A stretch of 64,000 bases of DNA from Isoetes taiwanensis (lineage: Eukaryota > Streptophyta > Lycopodiopsida > Isoetales > Isoetaceae). A program made the position numbers and the translations under genes. The notes below the pieces were generated by a model. The model was not told the DNA's origin, did no database searches, and saw nothing but the letters and a program-made list of their open reading frames with translations. The DNA is taken from positions 5,194,022-5,258,021 of the forward strand of contig JAJEKV010000074.1 in assembly GCA_021234155.1 (NCBI GenBank), in the 5' to 3' direction. How positions within the stretch are numbered: the stretch's first letter is position 1; each line of letters opens with the position of its first letter. Shown piece after piece: positions 22,283 through 32,781 of this stretch.

Positions 22283-23006
22283 TCACACATCAGCAAAAGA
22301 AATTTCATCTATCTTCTTATGCTTTTGGCAAACTCCAGATGTTCTCCTGGACCTCCTCATTGATGCAATGCATGCCAAACGAGCCCTCTCAAATATTGGA
22401 GACATCCTGATGTCAAAAGTTTGCTCCTCTATTCCAGTATTCACAATCCTGATTTTCCTATGCCTTATAATCATATTGTCAAACTTAAGGAACATATCCT
22501 GCAACCAAATAGATTAATTAGCAACTGAAAAAACTAAAATAAACTTAAACTTAGAAAAAGGCACTCAATTTTTCGATGGATAAAACTCACCATTCTTCTT
22601 AGTAATCTGAAGCATGAACCCCTCTAGCAAACTCGAGCAAGTCCATTTCTTCAATTTTCTGGCGCATAGGAAGACCATAGAACTATCTCCAAAGATCGAA
22701 TTGTTTTCTGGCCCATAGAACTTTTGCTGTAGACCTGGAAATTCCACCAGCCTCAAATTCCCTCTGCAGCTCCTCAACAAGCTCTATAAAGGGCACTTTG
22801 GCCCTATTACACAAGATAGTAGGGTTTGCATGCACTGGAAAAGTCTCAAGCATAGGTGATATGTCAAGATCACTCAAATACTTGGTAATGGCACCCTCAT
22901 CAAACTCATCGCAGGATCTAGTTTCTTGAACTTTAGGGTATTCAATTCGATTGCATAGAGGGAGCCAATGGTTCTCTGCTATTTCTTTTCCAATGAATTT
23001 TGGCAT
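22283..23006 (-). pseudogene. Hypothetical protein fragment with a canonical intron
   Basis: The minus-strand frame from 23006 reads MPKFIGKEIAENHWLPLC, then a segment with PILCNRAKVPFIELVEEL and KVLWARKQFDLWR. The frame then changes at about 22690 and continues as VFLCARKLKKWTCSSLLEGF to 22591. There AAGAATG is followed by GTGAGT, and TTGGTTGCAG ends a 91-bp intron at 22500. The downstream exon reads DMFLKFDNMIIRHRKIRIVN to a stop near 22283, with a basic tail. The two splice phases do not match and there is a frame change in exon 1, so at least two lesions exist. I do not recognise the family. It looks like a real but broken spliced gene. Confidence 0.45.
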
Positions 23007-23009
23007 TCT

Positions 23010-24700
23010 GGCTCAAACAATTAATATGGTATTTCGATTTGCTTTGAAAATTGAATTGTTTAGAAAACGTTGTCTTTAGGTGCCTTTTACGGTGATAAAG
23101 ATGAGAAAGAAAAGAGCGGTTGCTAGATAAATTCCTCACCCGCTGGATACATTTGACGTCCCAACTTACCATTGTAATCCACCCTTCTTGCACGCTTTTA
23201 TATGAATTCTGGAGCAACTTTACATCCATCCGCTTTTAAAGACTAGTAAGCATGCATCCTAATTCTTCTGCTAAAATGAAAGAGGTAACTATTACTATGA
23301 TACCAAATGAGTTATCTTCTACATTGGAGTTTCAGGCTAAGAAGCTATCGGAGTTGAATGTGCAAGTCACCCTTTGCCCTTTTGCAACTAACTCGTAATT
23401 GTTTTTGCATACAGGAATGTCCCCACGGCTTAAATTCTGTGGGAGAAACATTGCCGACGCGCGACAGCGTGGAGGCAAGTGTTGACTCCATCGCGCGAAG
23501 GCAAATGTTGATTCCACGGAATGTAAGCTGTAGGGGCATTCGTAAAATTGAATGCCATGTGGCAATTTTTTTTGTACATGGCATCTACGTGACAAAAATC
23601 TTTTTGTCTGCGTGGATTCCTGTTTTCCTTCCTCCCTTCGCACCGTGGCCTTGTTCCGACGTAGACTATGGCATTGTGAAGGTGTTGTTCCATATTTGTG
23701 CCTAAGGTGAAGTGTCAGACTGTTTTTTTTACCGGAAATGCCAATTTATTTTTGAAAAATCGACAAGCTAAGCCTAAAGTAATGCACTATAGCTTGTTTT
23801 ATTGGAATCTCGACTTTACATACAAGGTGATTGATATGGTTGAACAATTCTTGGAAATTTTACCCACTTTGAAAGACAGTTAATAGATAGAAACAGACGA
23901 ATCAATTCTTAGAATCTTTTAAGAGCTTTGATCAACAACAACGGTTCTTGGTTTCCGCAACCAAGCTATGGAGCATCCAGTTTCCACCCAACCGGATCCA
24001 GGGATTAAGGCAACTTCCAAGGGCTATAGGGCGAAAGGAATGGATCAAGGCTTATTTCCCTTAAGCACAAGATCTATTCATTCTACAACTGCTTTGGGTT
24101 TAGACGGGCTCTTTCACAACTGCCACTCGTAAGAAATGGAATCAATCACAGGCTTCTCAAGAAGGTTGCAGCTACAGCTCTGCTTGCAAGATCTTCAACC
24201 GCTGTCACTACTTGCAGATTAGACCGGAACTGAACACAGCAGCCTGGAATCAAATCTTTGGGCCTCGAAATGGGTAGCAGCAAAGCATAGGCCTGCCACT
24301 GAAGCCGAATTTGAAGACGCAAACAGCCAGGAACGGGTTTGATGCTGCCGGAATTGCTGGCGTGAATCTGCTTCCTTCCGGAATTGAGGTCTGGAGTCTG
24401 CTTCCTATCTGAAACTGGCCGATTTCCTTTTCTATTACCAAATCGGCCCCTTCTGGCCCCACGAAAAGATTGCTGCATGCGCTATTCTTGTCTTTCCCGA
24501 TCCACCTTTTTTTTCCCACGTTCTTCTAATTTCCGTCCAATCTTCCCCTTTTTACTATTATAGTTGCATGAAACCTATTTTGATATTTCCCCTTCTTTAA
24601 AGTAAGATACGTATTTCCCTATTCCTTTTTGTACTAATGGTTACTTGTGATATCCTGCAACCATTGGTTTCCCATGTGCCCCATTGCCTTAATTCTCTAG
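23010..24700. other. Intergenic sequence with no supported gene
   Basis: Open frames on both strands at 23332-23705 and 24146-24519 overlap each other and show no domain; they are probably shadows of GC-moderate non-coding DNA. 22942-23229 (minus) may be upstream sequence of the broken gene to its left. Confidence 0.35.
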
Positions 24701-25490
24701 ACCACTCCCCCTAGCATGCTCCATATCAGTGATTGGAGAATCCAACCTCTGTTTTTTCTGTGCTTTGGCATTCTGCCTTTGGCATCAGGGATGGTGACGA
24801 TTCAATAGCCTTCGTGTTGAGTTTTCTTGAAATTTTGGGCACGACCTTCGTATTTCTTGGCATATCCGCGATATTTTGTGCTAATACTGTCTTTTGTTTG
24901 TTTGCAGGTTGTTTCTATACAGTCGGAGGTGCGGAATGGCTCTTAATCGTCGTGAAGCTTTTTTCTAGTATTTAGCTTAAATGCTTCGTCTGTCCTACAA
25001 GACCTAAATTTTGGTCTGAAGTTTTTAGGAATGGATGCGTCATCATTTGCCCTGATTGTTGGTGAACCTCCAAGTCTGTTTTGGAGGATATTACAAATAC
25101 TCCAATAGACCTATGTAAATTCTGCTACAACAGATGTTATTTACCTTATAAGTGATGAGGTTATGGACATGCAGGAGTACACAGATTCTGAGAATGTAGA
25201 TTCTGCACTAAAAGTTGGAGAAGAATCAATGGATACAAAAGATGTAAAGAAATGTAAGGCGTCCACTAAACGTGAGTCTGCTTTTCTGATAGTTAAGCCT
25301 AATATTCTTACCCCTGATAGAAAAAACTTTGCAAGCTTTCTGAGTTCTGAGTCTCAAGCCGAGGTCTTGATGAATTTGAGAAAGATTAACATCTATCATA
25401 TGGTTATCGCGGCTATGGCGTGGATTCAGAGGATCTGCCTCGCTTGCATCTATCAACGGCTACAATCTTCCCTTCAATAGAAAGAAAAAA
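24700..25490 (+). other. Possible exons of an unknown plus-strand gene
   Basis: A frame at 25163-25480 reads MDMQEYTDSENVDSALK, then KVGEESMDTKDVKKCKASTK, and ends in a hydrophobic stretch. About 250 bases upstream, TTTGTTTGTTTGCAG at about 24894-24908 is a good splice acceptor, followed by an open stretch. No domain is recognisable. The acidic and lysine-rich start looks more like protein than noise. It may be a host gene fragment. Confidence 0.3.
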
Positions 25491-25555
25491 AATAGGGTCA
25501 ATTTTCCCTAAAGAAACATAATTTTTCAGGGCTAGTTTTTCCCAGAGAGAAAATG

Positions 25556-25800
25556 AACCCACCTATTTTTTTTGAAACAACTCTCTGTATGACGACGTGT
25601 AAAAGAGAGAATGAATAAAGCTGAATTATATATGTGTAGATTGTGCCTTAGACCTAATGGTCATTTAACCCACCTATCCTTTTTTTAGTGGTCTTTTAAC
25701 CCACCTATTTTTTGAAACAACTCTCCCATTTTTTGGGTTGCCCCTAGGGGGGCAAACCCTCGTTTATGTGGGTATGTGGGCATATACAGTATATCTTTGG
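25556..25800. repeat. Dispersed repeat family, copy A
   Basis: Three modules shared with 29020-29410 are present: GAAACAACTCTC with GTATGACGAC and GAGAGAATGAAT (about 25573-25618); TATATGTGTAGATTGTGCC then TTAGACCTAATGGTC (about 25628-25662); and TTTTTTGGGTTGCCCCTA with GGGGCAAACCCTC (about 25731-25761). The last holds the palindrome TTGCCCC/GGGGCAA. No coding frame passes through it. Confidence 0.7.
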
Positions 25801-27110
25801 CATATACCTAGCATATCTTTGATGACTGCTAAAGCGGGAAAGCTGCAGCGTAAATGCTTTCGGTCATCCAGCCCCATTCCTTCGCGTGGCTATGGCGCGG
25901 CCTTTCGACCCTTCTTCGGGACTCCTATCTCTAAATCGTTGCCGGCAGGTTTTGTTTGTAGGCTGCCATGGCGTCTTGCAACCCCTTTGTCATGTATACC
26001 TTTGTTTATTCACGGTGATGCATTTTTTTTCTTTCTTTAGTTCATACGTACATCTTTGCCTTTGTAGCTGTAATGCGGTTTGATCTTGTTTTACTCACGG
26101 GCTCTGCTAAATTGAGCCATATGCCCGGATCGTTTTCCATTTGCCAATCAAGTTTGAAAGCTGCCCCTATCGGATCTCGGCTTTTGCTTTTTCAGTATCA
26201 CCGGGGTTAAATACCACTTTGGCCTCACACTTTTGGCATTTGAAGCAAAGGGCATATGGTGCGGAGAAATGCTGGGGAGATTGTTGAAGGAACGAAGAAA
26301 CAAGGCAAAATGGTGGCTCAATTAAAGTCAGTATTGGAAAAGGGGATGGTTGGAGGTGGCCTCTACTATTAATAAAAATCCGATTCTAGGTTGCTTATAA
26401 TCGGATTCTCCAGATTTGAAGCTCCATCTGCCATTTTCTCTGATGCAAAGCTTGCATTTGCATCTCAGGAAAGGACTCTTAGGTTTACCTAGTTAATAGC
26501 ATTATTCTAACTTCTGCTTCTTCTTTGTTGCAGAATGTTGAAGCATATTGCATACATTTGCATGTTTTTGTATGAATGGATTGCATAATCGTTGGCAACA
26601 AATATATTGATGACGGAGGTATACGGCATCATGGACCACTTTGGGTATTGGAACAGGGATGCCTATCAACTATACAAGGCATTGCTTGCAGTGGTTGCAT
26701 TACCTCTCAGTAAAAACACGAGAGAATTGGAGTTACAGTCAAATTTCTGGGGTCCTGTATGGCCGGAACCACTACCGTGGAATGTTGCTTTCCGGCGATT
26801 CCAAAAGTATGAGAGTAAACATGGGTTTGGGAAAGTTGGAGATTTTGGCTTCAACTCACAATGCCTTTGTGGCAAAATCGGAGTTTTGCAAATATTTGGC
26901 ATGCAAAGGGCTTACACGGGATTTCGCGAGCGGTCTGCGACATGCATCTAAATCCATTTCGCGGGAATCCTCCCGCCCATTTAGTTCCTCGGGGCTTCAT
27001 TAGACCTAACCGTTTATGCCTTTGTTCTCCGAATATCCGGTCGCGGTGCCTTTGTTCTTGAGTTTTTCGGCTATGCGGAGGCATCGAGGAGGAGTTTTTG
27101 CATGGCAACT
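25800..27110 (+). other. Open but unrecognised frames
   Basis: Two overlapping plus-strand frames at 26592-27003 (one includes NYTRHCLQWLHYLSVKT, the other YWNRDAYQLYKALLAV) have no domain. CTTCTTCTTTGTTGCAG at about 26517-26533 is a plausible splice acceptor just before ATGTTGAAGC. These could be exons of a small gene or chance frames. There is no similarity I can name. Confidence 0.2.
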
Positions 27111-27250
27111 CTTAGCCCTTGTTCTCTTTTTTTGTTATGGCTGCCATTATCCATAGTTCCTGTGCCAAAGAAATCATGGTTGGTGGATCTGGCTTATGGA
27201 ACCGACCTCTTATTTTGTTGGTGATCCGTTGTTTTTGAGATTGTTTAGTT

Positions 27251-27334
27251 GTTATTTTTAAACATACTTTGAGGGGTATGGAAATTTGGCATGTTATTTT
27301 TAAACATACTTTGCGGGTATGGAAATTTGGCATG
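27251..27334. repeat. 42-bp tandem duplication
   Basis: GTTATTTTTAAACATACTTT and the following GGGTATGGAAATTTGGCATG occur at 27251 and again at 27293, nearly identical. It is a short local duplication in non-coding DNA. Confidence 0.8.
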
Positions 27335-27339
27335 TGTCC

Positions 27340-29015
27340 AATGACATCCATATGCCAAAAGCGATCAGTCTGATCATATAGTTTGTGTGGATAGTACAAT
27401 GAATCAACCAACCTTTGTTAGCGGTTAGTCGATGAGTAGAATATGCACAACACAAGTTGAGACAATATGTTTTCTTCTTACTTAGAAGATTTCTCCTTCT
27501 CAAGAATAGCAAATCGGTGCATCTGCATAGGTTTTACCCTTTCCATCTCACTATTACTATTTTAAAGACTTATGTTCTTATTATTTTGTGCTTGCAATGC
27601 ACATGGAATGCAGATGTGCCATCCTCAAATTGGCTCTTAGCGACAAGGCAGACATGTGTTATTATATTAGAGAATTGATTCATTTTATCATTTGGAGGTC
27701 AAACACTCTATCCACTGAAACCTCACTTATATTTTAATTATTATAGGAAGAATTTGTGCTTTCGACCTATTTCTTAGACAAGGATAGCAACTTGCTCTTG
27801 TGAATAATTTGTCCATCATTGCGGGATGCCTTTGAAATTCATTGATAAGTCATTTCAAGGTATTTACTTTTTGGTTACTTTAGAGATCATCATTTGCTTC
27901 TGTCTTTTGCTTTTGTACTGCTTTATGCTTGGATCTTAGCATACGATTCTAAAGATAAAAGGCTATGCAGTTTGTTTTCTATGTTGGTTTATCCGAAACC
28001 ACCTTTGCATCTACTAGAGCAATTTACATTGTATATAGTTGAGCATACGGGTTGTGGTAGACATGCCCAAAGCCCGGGCAATTTTCTCTGGACATTACAA
28101 CATAAACTCTGGAAGGTAACATGCTTAATAGAATAACGGTTGGATATGTGACACTTTTATTGGATATTTTGTTGAGATCGTGCTGATATGCATGCATGCA
28201 TTACCACCAATACGTCCTCTATGCTTGCTACTGTAAAGACCCTAGCCTTTTTGTATGTTACGCATTTTAAATGTATAGATTGTTAAGAGGTCCATTTGTG
28301 TTGGATCTCTCAATTGTGAAGTGTCTTAGCAAGAAGGCAAGTGTGTGGGAATCGTAGTCATAACCATGTGCTTTTTTGTTACTAAAGAAATTATATTAAA
28401 GCCTCGAGAGGCATTGTGATTGATTCCACAAATAAATATTTGTCATTCACGGACATATGCTTGCCATGATGGCAAACCCATAAAGTGGTGGTTTTACATT
28501 TCTAGTTGATTTTACCTTGGTTCATATTCTGGTGTCCCGGTACATTATAAATGATTTTACATTGGATTGAAAGCTAGATGATGAGACAAGAGCAATTATG
28601 ACAATTATGATGTCCATTGTAGCTATGATTTTAGCTTTAATGTAGCCTCCCTCTACTGAGAAATATGACATAAAGTTCTCATTTTTTCTTTGCTTTGGTG
28701 CATTAGGCAGAGATTTGGAACTTTGTCTTATTGCCATTTTGTAATATGGAAGAGGATATTTGCAAATGGCTGATCGATTGCTAACTTGATTGCTAACTTG
28801 ATACCTGGTATTTGTGTTCGAACTAGAACTTGCATTTAAAGAAAACAACAACGAAATCATCATTCTTGCTTCTCGTTTTTCGATATGAATGGAACCAATG
28901 GATTGTGTTTCTTTTTCCTCTTTGCAACATTCAATTTGTGAGTTATTAGCGTATTTGAATGCCTTGCCTTATGAGTTATGAATTGGGCATGGAAATAGCA
29001 TTCCACTTATATGTT
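27340..29015. other. Intergenic sequence with no supported gene
   Basis: AT-rich sequence on both strands. Open frames (for example 27894-28136 plus and 28522-28863 minus) lack domains and splice support. I see nothing else in it. Confidence 0.35.
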
Positions 29016-29019
29016 TGAG

Positions 29020-29410
29020 TCCAGTTTTTTGGGTTGCCCCTAAGGGGAAAACCCTCATCCATGTGAGTTTATGGCATATTCCAAGTTTATGTTAGTATAT
29101 GCTCGAAAACATGACTTTGAAGTGCGATTTAAGCCATTTCACTCTCGGGTCACGGAGGGCAACCTTCCGTGCGCAGCACCTTGTTTCCTAATGGTCTTTT
29201 GACCAACTCATTTTTCCGAAACAATTGGTGCCCTAGACCTAATGGTCTTTTAGGCTGCCTCTCTATATGATTGTATGACGACACTTAAGAGAGTGAATGT
29301 ATTTTTCTGAAACAACTCTCCGTATGATGACACTGAAGAGAGAGAATGAATCAAATGGAATTGTATATGTGTAGATTATGCCTTAGACCTAATGGTCTTT
29401 TAAGACCCAA
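29020..29410. repeat. Dispersed repeat family, copy B
   Basis: It has the same modules as 25556-25800 but in a different order. TTTTTTGGGTTGCCCCTAA with AAAACCCTC comes first (about 29026-29057). CTAGACCTAATGGTCTTTT follows at about 29231. Then there are two GTATGACGACAC or GTATGATGACAC plus AGAGAG units, and finally TATATGTGTAGATTATGCC with TTAGACCTAATGGTCTTTT (29364-29401). The reshuffled order suggests tandem or nested insertions of the same family. Confidence 0.65.
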
Positions 29411-29419
29411 TACTAATTA

Positions 29420-30740
29420 TATATACAAGAAATTTATCGCGACGGCCAGGGCCACCGCGAACATTTCTCTTTGCCACACAGCTCCATCATTCTACCATGC
29501 CAAGCTTGAAAAATTTCCCCATTGGGCAAAATATGAATTCATAATTCTGAAAGAGTGTAAAAGGTTTTCTTTCGAGTATTGATGCTTGGATCCTTACTAG
29601 TTGTCAATAATATGAGGAGAGAATTTTATGTTGTTGTATCAGGGGTTGTTTCTACATTGTCTAACCATATCATGTTCGCCTTCAAAAGACAAATTATAGA
29701 CAAATACTAAAGAACATCGCATGCTCTTTTAATCAAATGCAATGGCCTAGCACCAATACAAAACCAAGAATTACAAAATGTTCTGATGATGTGTGGTGGC
29801 AAAAACCATTAACAAAGATCAAGACATATGCCATACCTATATAATTGTATATCTTTTGTAGCTTGCAAATGGGTTCTTGCACTAATACATAATCTTGCAC
29901 GACAACCTCTTATGCAGTTCAAAAAGCGGAACTATGTCTCTATGCTCACTTAATATGCTCTTCATATGCACTGGGCATTATCTGCTCATGGATGAGTCTT
30001 TTCTGCTCTAAAATTGTCAAGACGAACCAGGGATATAGATGAGAATTGAGTATGCTTTCGTGATGTTGGCGAAGCCAAAGAAAAGAGGACCAAGTTAAGT
30101 AAAGGATGTGCAACACACATATAATAGATGTATCTGCAGCCACTAACGAAGGTCTGAAAAAAGGTTCAGATAAAGTGCAGTTGGACATATAACATTTGAA
30201 AATTTTGGCTTATAGATTTTATCATCATAAGCTTTTTGGATGGCAAAACAATGGCTTTTCTTGATCATCCAACAATGCAAAAGCTTTGGGCAATGTAGTG
30301 CTTATCCAAAGACAAATTTTCAATGAAAACAATACAGGAAAATACAGAGATATAAAACTATACACACTCATGACATGGAGGAGTTGCGCATCCACTATCT
30401 ATATCTCAGCAAGTTGTACACCATTGATGTAGCATTGAGCCATCGTTCCAGCCAGATGTTAGCCGATAGTTATACATTGGACAGGTGTTATGTTGCCTCA
30501 GCCATTGATCAATGCAACTGGGATGGGGCTGTCAAAAAATAAAAAATAAAAAGAAAAAGTAATCCATGGCTTTAAGTGTTAAACATCGAAAGCTTTGAAT
30601 TAATTCTCACTTATTCGCATCTGCTCTAGGTGCACATTGCAAGTTCGTTTTCTATGCCTGTTATTGTTCCAATGAGGCATAAACTCATGAGAAGGGTCAG
30701 AATTTTTTTTTTCTACAAATTTGGCAGAAAATCAGAAGAT
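29420..30740. other. Intergenic sequence with no supported gene
   Basis: Frames at 29346-29582 (plus) and 29946-30188 (minus) show no domain. The stretch is AT-rich and otherwise featureless to my eye. Confidence 0.35.
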
Positions 30741-30749
30741 CTATAAAAT

Positions 30750-31412
30750 TTCAAGACCCTAAACTTGATTATCACTTGAGCTGCCTGATTTGCCCTGCAC
30801 TGGTGCCCACTTTGATTTTTTTTGTCTTAGCCTGAGCTAAAACTGCTTCATGCAAGCCTTTGGCTTTTGGATCTAAAACTTGCATAAACTTGCATGGCCA
30901 CGTCCGAAACAAATGCTCGGCAGAGTCTGGATTAAGAAGGACTACACAATGGGAGCATGTAATATGGAATCCGGGATATGAAATGTGCAGTATAACTGTA
31001 TTCCAACATTAAGTTTAAGCAGAACTTTGGTATTGCTTTAATGAAAAATAGAGATCTCGACATATACCCAAATGAATCTCTTTGCTGCCGATTTACGCCA
31101 TGCAAGCAGTTTCCCCATGGCTTCAGAAGATCTGGCACTAGCAACATAATGCAATGTAGTTCTTGTGCTTCTATCTCCTGGCAATAAATTTCCAAATGGA
31201 TCTTAAAATCAATTTGAGATGCAACATGTTTCAAACATGTAAATTGAGAAACTTTGAGAACTGTGATATGTTATATGTAAGCACCTGTAGGATTTAGACG
31301 CAGTACTTGGTGAAACCAAAGCTCCATTCGTTAGCATGTTTTGCCAGCGCTCTCCTTTCATAGCTAGATGAAGTGATGTAACACTCTTGCAATCTCTTAT
31401 ATTGTCCATCAA
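30750..31412 (-). pseudogene. Ankyrin-repeat-like gene fragment
   Basis: On the minus strand 31412-31290 reads DNIRDCKSVTSLHLAMKG with a following NGALVS, matching the ankyrin pattern D-x4-T-x-LHLA...G. After a gap flanked by CCTACAG/GTGCTT and ATTGCCAG, a second repeat-like segment in another frame (about 31165-31075) reads RSTRTTLHYVASARSSEAMG. This again fits the TxLHxAA core. A third piece near 30790-30880 reads LDPKAKGLHEAVLAQAKTK to a stop. Splice phases do not join cleanly, so I call it a pseudogene or fragment. Plant ankyrin proteins have many roles; none is implied here. Confidence 0.4.
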
Positions 31413-31439
31413 TTTTGAAGTCAGATTTGTTCGTTATTA

Positions 31440-31855
31440 AGCAAATCCATCAAAACAGGGCATCCAAACGCTCGCCTCTTGTTAACCTCCAAATAGTCAT
31501 ACCCATCACTATGAAGATTAAAAAGCCATAGAATCCAATCAATTACCTCTACAGAGCTCTCAATTTGCAGAGCAAATGCTGTAGAGAAAATGGACGCTCA
31601 CTGCTCTCCACGTTTGCTCAACTTACTTGCAGTTTTTTTTCCATCCTTGGCTTTGCCGTTAGCCTCATCTGCTTAAGCCAAAGTTCGCAATAGCCTCTTT
31701 CCCTTGATTCAAAAACTGCTCTTCTTCCCCTTGTTGTGCCTCTGCCCATCATACATAATGATGCAGTATGGATTCGTCGAGCGATGCCCATCCTTCGGCA
31801 TCAAACTGTGAGTGCTTAGAACTTCCACATATAGTTTTTGCCACATTTCTATTCC
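31440..31855. other. Intergenic sequence with no supported gene
   Basis: I see no long frame or repeat. It may contain intronic sequence between the ankyrin-like fragment and the minus-strand frame to its right, but no splice pair links them in phase. Confidence 0.25.
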
Positions 31856-31859
31856 TCCT

Positions 31860-32120
31860 TCAAACTAGGCTTATCTCCGCATTTAGAACCAAATTTTGAG
31901 AAACACGCGTTTCCTGTCTTCTTCCTACACCTAATCTGGCTTCTAAAGCTTCCAGATCTGCTTCAGAGGTTTCAGATATGCCACTATCCTCATCCTCTGT
32001 ATTTTCTTCTGCTACCCTAATAGTTAATCTTCTTTTTGCATCAAATGACATTTTGGAAAGAGGAAAATATGCACCTTTACAGGAGTTGTGGATAGTTTCA
32101 GATGCTCTGACATGAGCCAT
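31860..32120 (-). CDS. Small acidic hypothetical protein or exon
   Basis: This 86-codon minus-strand frame reads MAHVRASETIHNSCKGAYF at its start, then SFDAKRRLTIRVAEEN, an acidic stretch TEDEDSGISETSEADLEALE and a short Arg-rich tail. Composition is protein-like (balanced, acidic helix then basic tail). I do not recognise the family. It could be a first exon of the ankyrin-like fragment to its left, in the same orientation about 450 bases away, but no in-phase splice is seen. Confidence 0.3.
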   Translation of the reverse strand: MAHVRASETIHNSCKGAYFPLSKMSFDAKRRLTIRVAEENTEDEDSGISETSEADLEALEARLGVGRRQETRVSQNLVLNAEISLV

Positions 32121-32158
32121 GCTTCTGGATTTGAAAGTGATGTTAGAAGACTGTTAAA

Positions 32159-32310
32159 GACCGGCCATGGTCGCCATAGATGAGCTTCTTAAATTAAGTC
32201 CCAAGAAAACCTAAGAATTTAAGAAACTCTACTGGACCGGCCATGGTCGCCATAGATGAGCTCCTTAAATTAAGTCCCAAGAAAACCTAAGAATTTAAGA
32301 AACTCTACTG
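32159..32310. repeat. 76-bp near-perfect tandem duplication
   Basis: GACCGGCCATGGTCGCCATA and the next 56 bases are repeated at offset 76 bp. The only difference I see is GAGCTTCTT versus GAGCTCCTT. The near identity points to a recent event. Each unit ends in AAGAAACTCTACTG. Confidence 0.9.
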
Positions 32311-32699
32311 GACGCTAAGTAAAAACTTAGTTTTAGGGTAATGCCAAGCAGAATGCCTAGAAGATGAGAATGTATTCTTCCGGCGGATTGGCTTTGATAA
32401 AATCTATTCGAAAAGATGTAACAAGAAATAGACGCTCCTAGTTTTTGAGCGGATAAGCCCCAAAGTAAGCTCCATTGAAGAAGCTTGGATGCTCGAGTCG
32501 AGGCCCTCTTTTGTGGCAAGGTACGTAGAAGTGGCATGAGAGATCTGGCGGCCACCAGTTGCAAAGAAGCGAAAGGGGAAGATGGAGTGCAAGAATTTTG
32601 GGATTTTTTTAATTTTTGTTACGCGTGTTGTGCTCAGGTTTTTTTTTGAGATGGAACGGAAATATTAGCCTCAAACAAAAAATGTGTGCGCTTTATATA

Positions 32700-32740
32700 G
32701 ATATGTGTAGATTGTGCCTTAGGCCTAATGGTCTTTTATG
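32700..32740. repeat. Dispersed repeat family, short copy C
   Basis: Only the central module is present: TATGTGTAGATTGTGCC followed by TTAGGCCTAATGGTCTTTT, matching copies at 25628 and 29364. It ends 42 bases before the stop codon of the ARM-repeat gene, so it probably lies in that gene's 3' UTR. Confidence 0.65.
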
Positions 32741-32781
32741 AAGACCCAATACGATATACATGGTGACCTATATTGTGCAAG

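Noticed and set aside
24146-24519. Minus-strand overlapping frames, Arg/Gly-rich start
   Set aside because: Two overlapping frames are equally open, there is no domain, and there is no splice support.
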